In this document: positions 36,203 to 48,599 of the stretch, piece by piece | Layout: each line of letters begins with the position of its first letter | How positions within the stretch are numbered: the first letter of the stretch is position 1 | NCBI GenBank assembly: GCA_009602725.1 | Contig: WELB01000035.1 | Location: 203,257-267,256, forward strand | DNA: 64,000 bases | DNA from: Spirogloea muscicola | Lineage: Eukaryota; Streptophyta; Zygnematophyceae; Spirogloeales; Spirogloeaceae | Direction: 5' to 3' | Made by a program: the position numbers and the translations under genes | Notes under the pieces: model-generated | Database searches by the model: none | The model's input: the letters and a program-made list of their open reading frames with translations, nothing else | What the model was told of the DNA's origin: nothing

Positions 36203-39200
36203 ATGGCTGCTGCTGCCACCACCAAGCGCAGGCGGCCGCCACGTTCATCCGCCGGATCACACCGAGGAGCCGCCATGGCTCCGGAGGCGGCTGCGGCGGC
36301 GGCGGAGGCGCCTCCAGCTCGGCAGCGCAAGCTCGCGAAGCTCTCGCCCGTCCCCAATGCCGCGCCGACGCCTCGTCCCAGCTGCATCAAGAGGCGGGCC
36401 CAGGCAGCTCTCGGGAGTCCCCGACGCAGGGCGCTGGCGGGAGCTCGTCCCCGGCGCCGGCCAGCGTCGCAGAGGCTCACGGACGTCCTGCAGGAGACAG
36501 GTATGGCTGAGAGTCGGTGTCGAAACCGTCGCCGCGTGCCTACGTGGCCCGGCTTGGACAAGAACTGCAGCCAAGGCGAATGCAGTCAGCGGCCTTGGTG
36601 ATGGCAATGGTACGCCAGAGTCTGACTCGTGTTCCTGTTGGCTGTCAACGGCAGCACCTCGCGAGGCAATGCCAGCTGTGCCGGCAGTCGTCGGTGTCGT
36701 GGTGCCTTGGTTGGCGACAGCCGGTGCAGACTCGCAGCCTCTGCTCTGCCCGCGGCTCCGCAACTGGGACCTGAGCGCATGCGGAAGCCTCGGGGGCTCC
36801 TGCAGCGTTGGCGACAAGGAGGTGGATACATTGGCAGCAGCTGCGGAGCAACAGACCGCCCCCTCGCGAGCGATTGGCTCCGAGCGCCGGCTGGCTCGGT
36901 GCCCGCCTTCGAGCTCTGCAGCAATGGCAGCATCATTGGAAACATTGCAAAGTGAGGCTCTGGCTGGCGCTGCCGTCAAGACCTGCCAGAGGTGCGGCGC
37001 ACTCTTGCAGACAGCTGTCTCTCCCGCTCGAAGCCAGTGCCGCAACATCTGCGGAGGAGCAGTTGGGCTGCCAGCCACACGTTCCGGCTGCACAGAGCTC
37101 TTCTGCCACGGCGCCTGTGATAAGGTCCAATATTCGCACCTCACTATCTTGCTGCTCGAATGTCTTCCCTGATGCACCACCCGGCAGTCCAGGCAGCGCA
37201 ATTTTGAAGCATCCTGGCACTCACTGCTGCTTGTCGCGGCTGCCACGTGTACCAGGAGGGCAACAGGGCGGGCAGCGAGCTGCTGGAGTGCGCTGCATGC
37301 TCGCGCTCAATGCACGGCGCCTGCCCCCGCCTCGCCGCTGACCCCTCCGACAATCACAACGTGAGCAAGGTTGCCTTTGCTCAACGCATTTGCTGGTTTT
37401 CGTTCCCCTCCTTCACTGCCATGGCAGTTGTCTTTGAAAGGGCCAAGGAGGCGGCAGCTGCTGACCATAGCTAAGGCCAAGACATGGAGGTTGCTGATCT
37501 TTGCTGCCGCAGCAAGCTGACCCTTCCCATCTGCTGCCCATCTATTGCAGTGCAACAGCTGCAGGTGGCACTCAGAGCAGAGCGACTCCTTGTGGGCAAG
37601 CAGCGCGCCCATGGAATCTGCGCTCAACGGCGCACTGCCGACCCTTCTGGCACTGCCAGTGGTTGGTCTAGATGCGCAGGGGTCGGCTGCAGCGCCAGCA
37701 CCACCATTAATTGAATGCGGCTGGAGTGACGAGGATGATGGGGGCTTGGTGGTGACGGCAGACACCTTGGACGGCGCTGCCGTTACGGGCAGCGCCGCAC
37801 GAACCGGGGCAACAGTGGGAGATCGATGCTGTCATGGCAAGCAGGCTGCCAGACCAGCCGCAGAGCGCAAAGGCGAGCTGCTGGCGCTTGCTGACCAGCA
37901 ACTGGCTGTGACGCGGCAGCCTCCGCTTGCAGCAGCGCCAGTGTCAAGACAGGTGGAAGTGTCGGCGGCGGTGCCGGAGAGGAGGCGGCGCCGACGTCCC
38001 CGGCGATTGATGGTGCTGGAGGACGCGCTCGCAGCGGAGGTCGCAGCCGGCGCAGCTGCGCCTCTGCTCGCCAACTCCAGCAGCAGCTCGAAGCTCACAG
38101 AAGAGCTGCCCTGCCTCGGGAGCGAGCATCAGCTCGGCCAGCCGAAGCTGCAACCGGCGGGCAAGGCTGCTGCTGCTGCTCAGCCGGCACTCCTAGTTGA
38201 TGATGCCGTGGTCAAGGTGCCGCCAAGGAACCGCACCATATGCACGAGGAGGAAGAAGCGCCGCCGTCGGCGAGGGCTGGCGGTCGAGAGGCCCAGGGCC
38301 AAGGGCATACGACTTGTGAGTGAGCTGCTGAGCGGTGACTGCGGCAGGAGCGAAGAGGCCGTGGGTGGGCAAGAGGGCGACGGTGACGGCGGCAGCGACG
38401 GGGGCGGCGGCTGCGCGGGGGGCCACTGCAGCGAGAGACCAAGCGGCGGGCCTCACACGGTGCTGCGGTACACGCCGGCGGCACTGCATGGCCTGGAGAG
38501 CTGCAGTGCGTGCGGAGGCCTCGGCGAGTATGCGGTCGAGGAGTTTGTTGCCTGCGCCGACTGTGGTGAGGCTTTCCATGCCTTCTGCCTGGAGCCGCCA
38601 CTGCGCGCCACGCCCGAGCTGCGCGCGTTCTGGCGGTGCAAGGCCTGCAAGATCTGCGAGACGTGCGGCGTCGGTGCCGGCGGCGGCGGCGGCCATGCGG
38701 ACTTGCTGGTCTGCTCCATCTGCGACCAGTCGCACCATGCAGCATGCCTGCCGCCACGCAGCCGGCCATCGGCGCCACACCTGGCGGGCACATATGGCTG
38801 GCCCTGCCCTACCTGCTGCACCTGCGTTCGCTGCGGCGCCTCGCTGGGCAACGACAGCGAGCCTGACCCGCCAATCGAGACTTGCTGGCTAGCACGCAGC
38901 ACAGTGGTCTGCTGCAGCAGCTGCGCGCCAGCCATGGAGGAGGAGCAGCGCCGGCAGCCCCTGGGCGGCGCGTGCGCTTCCTGTGCCCTGCCGCTGGTTA
39001 GCGACAATGGCGGTGCGATAGAAGAAGAGGAGCCTGCAGGGACTCAGTCAAAGGAGCTGGGCTTGTCAGTGCCGCGGCTGCTGCCAGAAGCTCCTGCCAC
39101 CAGCAAGGTCACGTCGTGCAAAGGCTGCGGCTTGACCGTGCACGCGGCGTGCGCCAAGCAGGAGCGGCAGGCCCGGGAGGCGATAGCCAAAGCTGCCAGG

Positions 39201-42200
39201 GCTAGGAGCCTCAGCAGCTGTCCGGAGCGGTCACCGCGCCCGTCTTCGGAGCTCGTGTCTGGCCTGGAGATGCGCAAGGCCGTGACAGGGAGCAAGGGGA
39301 AGTACTTCTGCAAGCCGTGCCGCGAGCGCGGCATCCACCTCCGCGTCGAGCCCCTCGACCGCTTCCTGCAATCGGAGGCGGAGGGCAACCATGCAGCAGT
39401 GGCGGCGATCGCTGTCCCAGCAGCGGCAGAGGGCAACGAGCAGGCAATGGCAGAGGGCAAGAAACTGGGGGTTCTGTCGCTCGGCAGGCCTTCTGAGAGC
39501 AATAGCAAAGGCTGCGGCAGCTTGGAGTTGGGTGAAGCTGAGGCCACGGTAGAGGCCAAGCAGAGTATCGAGCTGGCTGTACTGGCGACCGCTGGGTCTG
39601 CCGAGGTGGAGCTGAAGGCAGCGTCGCACCCCATGGAGGCTGAGCTCCCCCGCGCTGCCGACGTTGATGAGCCGGTATTGCTGGCTGATTACGATGGCAA
39701 GCAAGCTGTGGCGGAGCCAATAACTGCCATGTCGGATACGCGTTTTGCTGCCATGGTGCTGGGAGGTCCTCCGCTTGTAAGTGCGCCTCCATGTGCCATA
39801 CAGGGGCTGACTGGGACAAGCAAAGACATGACTGGACAGCTCCCAGATGCGGCCCTCAGCTGGCAGAGCACGCTGATGGGGCGCGCACTAGCGCACCATC
39901 TCGCTCGTGGGGCCACCACGAGCTCCGCTTACCACAACCCCACAGTCATAGGCCAGGGCTTGCCAGCTCCAGACGCCCTCGGAGCTTCTTGGCCGCTTGC
40001 GCCAGTGCTGCTGGGACAGCAGCAGCAGCAGCAGGTGCGAAGGTGGCCTGGGCCCCCGTCCTCATTGTGGGGTCACCAGCAGCAGCAGCAGCAGCCTGTG
40101 CCATCAGTCAAGCTGGGCTGCACTCCGCCGCCAATGTTGTCTTCTGCCAGATCCTTCAGGGAGGACTATGGCATCATGGTTGTTTCATCCGAGGTACAAT
40201 ATTGCACCAAACATGAGCCTGAAAAAGTGTCATGCATAATTATGCCTGCCCCTGTGCTCAGTGCACAACGGGGGCCAGTGTTCTATCGCATGCATGAACT
40301 TGCATAGTGCATGAGGCAAATGCCATCTTGAACTTGCTAATTGGAAAGGAAGGGGTTATAGTTGCTCTGACCATATCCCACAATTGATGAGGTTCTCCTG
40401 ATGGTTCACACATGGGTGCCTATTACACCTCCCGATATGCAGTCCAGCTCACAGTGGAAGGGCCGTTGAGTTTTACAGCATGATAGACCATTTGAGTATC
40501 TTGCTGCTACTGCTTTGTGTCCGGCCAATCTGACTGCAGCATTGCTATGTCATGATGCAGGCTACCGAAGCAGACGGCGGCAGGAACTGTCAGGAGGGGT
40601 TCTTAGGCAACGGCGGCAAAAGAATAGCGGACAGTCTGAGGCCGGTCTGCATACCCCAGCAGGACACTAGTGCCAACAGGCGGCGTTGGATCGAGTTTTG
40701 TGCTCAGGGCTCTGGCAGGGTGCAGGCCCGGAAGCGGCAGCGGGATGCTTCGTGGGCATTGAACGAGGGGCCTGCAAATGACAGACCAAATCACCTTCCA
40801 AGCCCCCAGTTAGGTGACAGGAACTGCAACTCGTTGGCAACGCCGCAGTCTGCAGCCATGCATGCTGATATGCTGGTTGCTGGTGGTGGCAAGTTCCCGT
40901 CACTGGGAGCTTGGCTGAAGGCCTTTCAGCGGCATCAGCAAGCTGTGGGATGCAGCTCTCGGACAGCTGCACCGCAGCGGCTGCCACAAGCAGCGACTGT
41001 GGTCGCGAGCAGGCAATGCGCGGTCTACATTTGGCAGGATCCGGCAACAAAAAAGCACCAGTCGGCCAGGCTGCTCAGCAGCTCAGCAGTGAGGCTGCCA
41101 CCGTCGACAGAGGAGGAGCTCCAACGCTGCCATGCCCAGCTACTAGCTGACGCATCGCAGTACCGCGCACGTATTGCTGCCAGCCCGCTGAAGCCCATGA
41201 CGCCCTCCGCCAGTCAGTGGGCGCTCTTGTGCCACTGTGGTGGCAGCAACCAGGCGTGCCAGATTTGTGGGTCGCCAGTCTGGGTGCGCACGGTGGGGAC
41301 CGTTCGGCGAAGCAGCAGTGGCGAGCACCCCGGCAGCAAGCTGGGGGCGTCTGTCCTTCAGGTCTTTGTTGAGGCTCCTCCCAAGCGGCCGCCCTCTCTA
41401 CGTGTCGGTCTGTCATTGCCGACGGTGAGTTTTCATTTGCAGCTCCTACTGTCGCAGGGGATTTGCTCTCAAGATGCTTGGTGATTTTCGAACATTTCTT
41501 GCCTTACACAATGGATGTAGCATGACGAGTGAGGCACTACCATGTCCCTATGCTTTGCACGTGCAGGGAATCGTGAATGCTCAGGAGAAGCCGCGGGCAA
41601 CAGCTTGCCCCGATCTGCCGGCAAATAAGCTTGATACGGTTGAGTTTCAAGGCAGGCTACTTGCAGCTGAGGTCATGCCAGTGGCCACATCTTGTGGTGA
41701 TGCTGCTGGTGGCATGCCATCAGCAGCAGCAGCAGCTCCACGTGACGCTCTGCTTAGCGAAGCCATGCCCGCCAAGGAGCTGAGCGCCAGGGAGAAGGGG
41801 GAGTTCCTGACCAGATCGTCGGTCTGGCAGCAGGCTGTGTGTGCACGCCAGCAGGGCCAAGACGACCTGGCGGCAGCAGCTCATGCGGCACGGGCTCTTG
41901 CATTGGTGGGCGAGACTCAGGCGACCGCCTTGGCACGGGCAGCAAGCGCTCATGTGGCTCTGGCCATGGCACGGATGGCAGCAATGCCAAATGGGCAGAG
42001 GGCCTTTGCCAGTACATTGCCAAGTCACACAGCAACTGCAGCTACAGAGGTGCCACAGCAGGGTAAGTCAAGGCCAGCTATCCCTGGGCAGGGCCAGGGT
42101 TGCACGCCATGGGGACAGAGCCAAGCGACGGTGGGGGCTGCCACAGGGGCGTGCATGCCGAGTATTGCCAACATGGACAGCGAGAAAGTGAAGGAGTGCC

Positions 42201-45200
42201 AATTTGGTGATGGCAGACAGCTATTGAGTCCAAATTTGGCACAGCGTGGTGAGTGCACGTTGGGCTTGGCGCCGCAAGCGCTGCTGGAGGACAAGGGACA
42301 GCCTGATCCAGCTGCGTCACTCTTGGGGGGAACACCGCCCCCCAATGCGACCAGGCTTAGAGCAAATAAAAATCCGTGGGGCAAGTTGGACCTGTCAAAG
42401 GCGAGTGCTACTGCAGGTGCCAGAGATGAGTCAAATCATTGTGCTGCTAGCGGTTTGCATGTGAAGAATGACTGCGCTCAGGGCATGGCAGACAGTGCCA
42501 TTTTGGACCTCACTTGTGTGGCAGTTAGCACGAACCAAGATAGCAGTGCAGGACCTTCATTCACGGTCCTGAAGAAGCTCCAAATCCAGGCTCGCGTGAA
42601 GAAGCGCAAGATCACCAACGGGTTTTCACCTCAGGCAGGGGGTCAAATACCAGGTTCTAAGGAGCAGAGAACAGAGATCTGTGAGGACGGAGGAGCAAGT
42701 CAAGAGGATCTGAAGAGTGTGCAAGATGCTCATGACCGCCTGGGGGTGCTCGACAAACAGGGGAAGCCAAGCAAGGAGGAGGGACGGGATGTACGGCGCT
42801 GCCTGGTTTGCTCACAGGCAGGCACGCAGCATGGCCGCATGGTGTACTGCGGCCCGGCCGACTGCTGGCTCCATGCGGGATGCGTGCTGTGGTGCCCGGG
42901 CATCGTGCGTTCTCCCGGGGGGGAGGTCAAGCGAGTTGCAGAGGCTGTGTCCAGGATGCAGTCTGCTGTAAGTAGCAGCTATCCACCTGAGTAACTCCCA
43001 AAATCAGAGAATAGACCATCGAATTTCAGAGTTTTCCTCTCATAGCCTCCTAGTCACAAGGACCCTTGTATATAAACCCCCAAACCCTGAACCCTATATC
43101 CTAAGATAGACTAAGACTGAGACTGATTTGGGCCTTGGTGGCTCTGGTTTGCAGCTGTTGAGCTATTGATCCATAATTTGTTGTTCCTGCAGGATGATGA
43201 GAGCTGCCGTTGCGGAGTCTGCAAGCTCCCGGGGGCATCAGTCCCATGTGCTGGCGCCTCCTGCTCGCGTAAACCGCATGTTCACTTCACCTGCGCCAAG
43301 GCATTGGGCATGGTGTTCCTCGCTGGAGGCTCTGTTCTCTGCCGCAAGCACGCAACCCGTGCGCGCCTCGCTGGCCAGAAGGTCCTGTCCTTCGACCTGG
43401 TCGGCAGGAGAGCACGGCTGTATGTCACGCCTGCTTCGCCCAGGCACAACCTGCTAGCAGCCTGCTCGACGGCTGCCTCGCACACTGCTGGCATTGCTGA
43501 CGAGGAATTTCGTAGCAGCGAGGGGAGCTGCCCGCCGTTGAAAATGACTGCTGGCAAGCCCTGGTGTGCTGAGGCGGGGCCTGCCGTCCTGGCAGCGCCC
43601 TCAAGAGCAGTACTCAGCCATTGGATGCGCGTCGGAGCCGTGTGTGTGCGGCAGCTGGGTGAGGTTGTCGCGCTGCCCCGCCAAAAGGGCTTTGTGAGCC
43701 GTGACCACATCTTTCCGCTAGGTTACCAGGCCTTCCGGCTGCACTGGAGCGTGCTTCACGTTGGTGTCCGGGCGCTGTACCGCGTGGAGGTGCAGGACAC
43801 GCCAGCTGGATGCCCCTGGTTCGTCCTCACCTTGGTCCGAGAAGTGCTGCCGCCCTCGTCGGACAACGGTGGCTCCTCAAGTACGGTGAGGAGCGATGCG
43901 GAGGTCAACGCTGCAACTGGGAACAACGGCAAGCAGGATGTTGATGGGACCATTGCAGCGTCCAGGTAAGACCAATTGGCCACCCATCTGGACACGTATT
44001 GTAATTTCCAGATTGTAAGTATCATATAGTTTATGCAGCCCTCGTTTGCAGCCTCGTCAAGACAAGGCCCTCTGGCGCGCTTGCTGACGTGCATGAAGAG
44101 CTGTGCCATGTTTGTTATTCCTACGTTGACAGTGCCGACGAGCTTTGGCGGGCGTTCGAGGAGCGTTTGTGGGTCCTGCGACAAAGTGCGGGGCTGGGCT
44201 GGAGGAGGCGACAGAGGCGGGCGAGACTGGCTCTCAGCCACTGCAAGTCCGTTGCTGAAGTCCGAGAGGATGCAGCTCAGTCAAACCAACAAGAGCCCTC
44301 CGCATTCCAGGAACTCAGAGTCTCCACCGGGGCAGCATGCTGTGGGGCCTGGTTCTTTGGCCTGCACGTGGCTGATATAGCCAGTGCCATTGAGCAGCTC
44401 CCAGGTAGTGGAAATTACCGAACAGTTACCTATTATATAATCTATCTCAGGATAGGCTGCTTTGTGTGCAAGAAGCCTGACTGAATAGCTTGAGTAGCAC
44501 GTGAAGCTTCTTCTGCTTGCTGTCCCTCTGTCTTGACTTTGCAGATGTGGAGATGTGCTTGGGGTACAAGTTTCGGCACAGGCAGCAGCCAGCCGCAGTG
44601 CAGTGGCGCAACCCCAGCGGATGCGCTCGGAGCGAACCGCACTGGAGCCGCGGCGTTGGCAGGGTTGGCCTGGATGTGGCTGCGCGCATCGCGGCCACCA
44701 AAATCGTCAACGACAAGCGGCTGCGCCGGCTCGAAGCAGTGCAAGCTGGTTGGGTGAGTTGTGAGGATATCAGCGATACTGAGGCATGTCCAGTTGCTTG
44801 CCTGAAAGCAGCTCCTGTGCAGCAGCTTGGCTTCCATTGTCCCTGATTGAGGACCATCCGTTGAACAGGAGGAGCATGTAACTGCAGCAGGCAGTGCAGC
44901 TGGTTCTGGGGTCCATCCAGCCTGCGCGTCTGTGGCGGCACATTCTACAGGTGGTGCTGGCCAGGCTGGCAGTGCTACATTCCCTGGTAAGGGAGCAACC
45001 GGGCAGGACACCATAGTCGAGGTGCCGCTGTCCATGCGGTACAGGGCAATGCGCAAGGACCTGCGCAAGCGTGTCGCTGTGGGTGGGAGCAGCATCCACG
45101 GGCGTGGTCTCTTTGCTCTCATCCCTTTCTCCCCGTCGGAGCTCGTCATTGAGTATGTTGGGGAGCTCATTCGAACCAGGTGAGTCGGCACTTGTCATGT

Positions 45201-45749
45201 TGCTGTTCCTCTCAACCCAATGTCTAGCAGAGCTGACTTGCCAGTAGGTCCATTGCTCTAAGCTTGAGCATTCCCTTATGGCCTTATGAAGGAAGCAACG
45301 TATCTGTGGCAACCCCCAGGTTGTCCTGAGGTTATGAGTCCATGCTGAAGTTCCAACCGTTTCTGGCTCATGAATTGGTGTATGTACTGATTTCCTGTAT
45401 GTTGTGGTTTTTGTGCGCCAGCATCTCCGACCTGAGAGAGAAGAACTATCAGCAGCAAGGTCTTGGATGCTACTTTTTTGGCCTCCCTAAGGTTGCTGGA
45501 GTGGAGGATTTGGTGTTGGACGCAACCCGTCAGGGCAATGCAGCTCGCCACATCAACCACTCGTGTGATGGCAACCTATTTGCGCGAGCGCTGGTGATCA
45601 ATGGCCACCGGAAGCTCCTCATTTTTGCACACAGGTCCATTGATGTCGGGGAGGAGCTCACGCTGAACTACATGTTTGCAGCCGGAGACCCTGCCCACGA
45701 GCGCGTGCCTTGTCTCTGCGGGCACCAGTATTGTAGGGGCTACTTGTGA
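36203..45749 (+). CDS. Trithorax/KMT2-type histone H3K4 methyltransferase
   Basis: A SET-domain lysine methyltransferase of about 2612 aa, expected on H3K4 in a COMPASS-like complex. Eleven exons join in phase: 36203-36500, 36571-37124, 37256-37360, 37551-40193, 40561-41424, 41567-42967, 43193-43965, 44052-44404, 44545-44753, 44869-45179 and 45422-45749. Exons 2-4 form a PHD-like finger. Exon 4 has tandem PHDs (CSACGGLGEYAVEEFVACAD to WPCPTCCTC) and a split CKGCG...CKPC finger, then Gln runs. An extended PHD spans exons 6-7. FYRN (about 43640-43850), FYRC (AIEQLPDVEMCLGYKF), a WDR5-binding Win motif (GCARSEPH) and SET follow: SSIHGRGLFA, ARHINHSC, GEELTLNY, post-SET CLCGHQYCRGYL. The catalytic Tyr is kept. 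A 5' exon in the gap cannot be excluded, and exon 3 start is the least certain junction. Confidence 0.92.
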
Positions 45750-46555
45750 ATTCCGAACATTCTTATAATGTTCTGGTGATGGCAGAATATAACAATCTGG
45801 CATGCATTGTGACGTACCTCTTGTGTTATCTAGACCAGTAGCATGCATTACAGCAAAGCGAACTTGCTTGATTGCTCTTGATACATAGATGCCCCATCTC
45901 TACATCTGTACGCTACATTGATTCATACATCTCTGACAGAACAGTTCGTGTGGCAAATTCGTCGAAAAGCCCTCTAAGTTGCTCTCAACATGTTGGTGGC
46001 TTTCCCAAAACAGGTCACAGATGATGTGAGCGCTGCAAATCATGACAGAGCTAACACAGACTCTTCACCCTGCTCCGTGCTTTGCTTGCAACATGACATT
46101 TCAGGTTCATTGTTTCATATCTGACTTGACTACTTGTGCTCAAGACCTCCCATTCAAACACTTGCTAGGGAGGTCCTCAAAGGGTGCCCTGGAACAGCAA
46201 TCACTGACATTGTGCTGCGAAGTCACTCGTCTGCTAAGTGTGGCTTGCAAGCTCTACAGGATCAGACGCTAGATATAAGTTGACCTCCTGCGAGATATGT
46301 AACAGCTCATTGGCTGCATAGGTGGCGGCCGCAACATTGGCACTGTGACTGCAAGCAGGTGCCGCATTTGGCAGCATGGAGAACCTTCCAGGCCAGAGCG
46401 CGCTGCTGCAGTGGGCGGTGGTGGTGTACTGTTGGCAGTGGCAGCTTGTGTACCCCACGAGCTTTTGAAAGGCCACAAGGTGGACATGACCCCGGGGGCA
46501 GCAAGCAGCCCATTGTGATCACTTGAGCAGGATGATCACTGCCTGAGCAGCGCAT
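45750..46555. other. 3' flank of the methyltransferase gene, no gene seen
   Basis: This AT-richer stretch follows the stop codon and should hold the 3' UTR. Short frames only. Retroposon tails begin at about 46560. Confidence 0.5.
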
Positions 46556-46559
46556 TGGC

Positions 46560-46982
46560 TCGAATTGGGAGAGCCACTTCTTCTTCTTTCCGACCGTGTC
46601 CATTCCTCTGGGCTGGCCTCTCACTTGTAGAATGTGCTCGCCCATAGAGAAGAGTGGCCTCTCCCAGCCAACAGTCAATCTGGCCGCGCTTTTCTCGATC
46701 GTGTAGCCCTATCAGTTAAACTCAGTTCCGCCTTGTACCCGTTCGGCTTGGCCTCCCGCCCTTTCGGACCTTGTTCATTAGTTTGGGGCTGGCCTCTCAC
46801 AGCTGTCGCCATATATCTGAAGAAGCTAATTCTTTCTTTCTTTCTTTTTTTCAACCCGTGAAGTGGCTGGCAAAGCCAGCCCAAAATGAATGGACAATAT
46901 CCCAAGCCAAAGAAAGAGGAGCCGAGAACTACACTACAGACCATGCCTTAGGACTAGGACGAAGACATCAGCCAGAGGACGC
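46560..46982. mobile_element. Retroposon tails on both strands
   Basis: Plus-strand tail boxes with GGGCTGGCCTCTCAC lie at about 46600-46680 and 46780-46860. A minus-strand hairpin unit with GCTGGCAAAGCCAGCCC lies at about 46862-46935 and includes the TGTAGTGTAGTTCT leader seen at 325-350. Confidence 0.6.
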
Positions 46983-47100
46983 TCAGTAACCTCTAGTCAG
47001 GAGATGCAAGTCGGAGTAGCTAGCCGGGGGAATGACGTCGCCCTGACGGAAGCTGGAGGCCGCCGCCAAAGCTCGGCCGGCGCGCAAGTGGACCGCGAAC

Positions 47101-47337
47101 AAGAAGAAGGCTCGCCCATAAAGAAAGAGGGGCTGGCAAAGCCAGCCCAAAAAGAATGGACAATGTCCAAAGCGGAAGAATGAGAAGCCGAGGAAGGCTC
47201 GCCCATAAAGAAAGAGGGGCTGGCAAAGCCAGCCCAAAAAGAATGGACAATGTCCAAAGCGGAAGAATGAGAAGCCGAGGAAGGACTCCTCTACTCTACC
47301 AATCACGACAACATACTAGGGAAGCTCACGCAAGGAA
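47101..47337 (-). mobile_element. 237-bp retroposon insertion with GCGAAC target duplication
   Basis: Direct repeats GCGAAC lie at 47095-47100 and 47338-47343. On the minus strand the insert ends with ATGGGCGAGCCTTCTTCTT, the same 3' terminus as the insertion at 16062-16160. Inside are two tandem 87-bp hairpin units (47109-47195 and 47196-47282), preceded by a leader related to the one at 17505-17540. Confidence 0.85.
47109..47282. repeat. 87-bp tandem duplication of the hairpin tail
   Basis: Two adjacent copies look identical and each includes GGGCTGGCAAAGCCAGCCC, a perfect 8-bp-stem hairpin. The duplication lies wholly inside the retroposon insertion. Confidence 0.9.
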
Positions 47338-47539
47338 GCGAACGCAAGGGACCGCTGAAGCGAGACGGCCAACCGCATGCGGAAGACCTGCGCGAGGGAC
47401 CCGGTGACATTGAAGCCGGGCTGCTCGCCCTGCTGCCCGTGGCGGCGGGCCGCGGCCTGCTGCGCCACACAGCCATTGCCGTGAAGTGGAAGAGCCTTTC
47501 TCTTTCTCATGCGCACCGTGCCCCTTCCTCGGCATCTCA

Positions 47540-47945
47540 TTCTTCGGCTTTGGACATTGTCCATTCTTTTTTGGCTGGCTTTTGCCAGCCCCTCTTTCTC
47601 TATGGGCGAGCCTTCTTCAATCTAGGCTACACACGTCGTGCAGATGTGAGTCCGGTTGAGTTGGGCTTGCCAGCTGCATATCTGTCTTTCTTGCGACGAC
47701 GTGTTTCGGCCTGTTTGCAGCGTGCTCAGGCTAATGCCTTGCACCAGAAGGCTGGCCGAGCTCTAGTTGGTGGCAGAAGGGCTTCGTATCTGACATCTAG
47801 TATTCAGGCATCGATTAGCGACCTTTATGTTTTGACCCGTGGTTACTGAGCGGGTCATTTTGCTGTAGATTATGTAGGTCTTTAGATGTGCTTGCCTTTG
47901 TACTTGGCCTTTGGCCTTCGTTTGTTTCAAATACACGAAAAGTTT
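47540..47945 (+). mobile_element. Hairpin tail followed by a second LINE subfamily C-terminus
   Basis: A tail unit at 47545-47615 abuts NLGYTRRADVSPVELGLPAA...AQANALHQKAGRALVGGRRAS...SDLYVLTRGY, stop at 47849. The 3' UTR then reads through ATGTGCTTGCCTTTGTACTT and CAAATACACGAAA to about 47945. It matches the copy at 52960-53380 better than the other LINE fragments, so it marks a subfamily. Confidence 0.8.
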
Positions 47946-47979
47946 TCTTCTCTCGTTTGGGCTGGCCATTCCCAAGCCA

Positions 47980-48260
47980 TTTGCCCCCGTCTGGAGGAAC
48001 GTCTATCCGGGGAATAAACGCGAGCGACGCAACGCGCCTGACGGCCGGCGGGCCACCCCGGGGCTCGTCGCCACGCGTCAGGCAGCCGGGGCGCGGCCCA
48101 CGGGCTGCACTGCGTGGCGTTCTGCCGGCCGGCAGCCAGCCGCAAGTGCGCCGGCCGTACGGCCGAGCAGGCGGGCGCAAGCTTCGGGCCGCCTTGGCCC
48201 CCGCCTGGCGCGCCGTCAGGGCCCAGGCGCCGACGCCGACACGGCGGGGAGATAGTTATC
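47980..48260. other. GC-rich stretch, no gene
   Basis: The block is very GC-rich with open frames on both strands and no motif that I can defend. A phrase VATRQAAG resembles VATRQAGG of the LINE endonuclease region, so this may be an eroded LINE piece. Confidence 0.3.
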
Positions 48261-48312
48261 ATTGGATACTTATCATTAGTTATCATTGGCTTCCTCTGGG
48301 CCCCCTTCCCGT

Positions 48313-48500
48313 ACTTTGTTCAGTCTTTTTTTGGGCTGGCTTTTCCAGCCCCTATCCTCAATGGGCGAGCCCTTCTTCTTCTATCATTGAAATCCTGATT
48401 ACGCCCGGGGCGGCAGGAAGAGAGGAAAAGAAGGGCTCGCCCATTGAGGATAGGGGCTGGACAAGCCAGCCCAAAACAGAATGAACAAAGAACGAGAAGG
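48313..48500. repeat. Inverted pair of hairpin tails
   Basis: A plus-strand tail (about 48313-48378) and a minus-strand tail (about 48427-48500) face each other across about 48 bp. The arms share GGGCTGG, CCAGCCCCTATCCTCAATGG and GGCGAGCCCTTCTT. They could pair into an imperfect hairpin of roughly 65 bp. Confidence 0.8.
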
Positions 48501-48599
48501 GGGCCAGAGGAAGCCAGAGGAAGCGCTAAGAAACCAAAGCACACAAAGAAAGAAAGCAGCTACAAATCACTCAGGAAGAGAAGCAGGAAGAGAGCAGCT

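Larger units (their letters stand above)
46983..47465 (-). mobile_element. LINE C-terminal fragment interrupted by a tail insertion
   Basis: Minus-strand pieces are PGFNVTGSLAQVFRMRLAVS (about 47344-47440) and then AVHLRAGRALAAASSFRQGD...YSDLHLLTRGY (46983-47100). The uninterrupted arrangement is seen in the copy at 58268-58570. The break is the 237-bp insertion at 47101-47337. Confidence 0.85.

Noticed and set aside
35284-36561. Long minus-strand frame of 425 codons opposite the methyltransferase 5' end
   Set aside because: It spans the N gap in GC-rich DNA where stops are rare, and has no motif. The plus strand holds phase-consistent exons.
36257-37246. Minus-strand frame of 329 codons
   Set aside because: It is the shadow of methyltransferase exons 1-2, with Ser/Ala/Arg-rich composition typical of an antisense frame.
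38193-39819. Several long minus-strand frames under exon 4 of the methyltransferase gene
   Set aside because: They lie opposite well-supported PHD fingers and show no family similarity.
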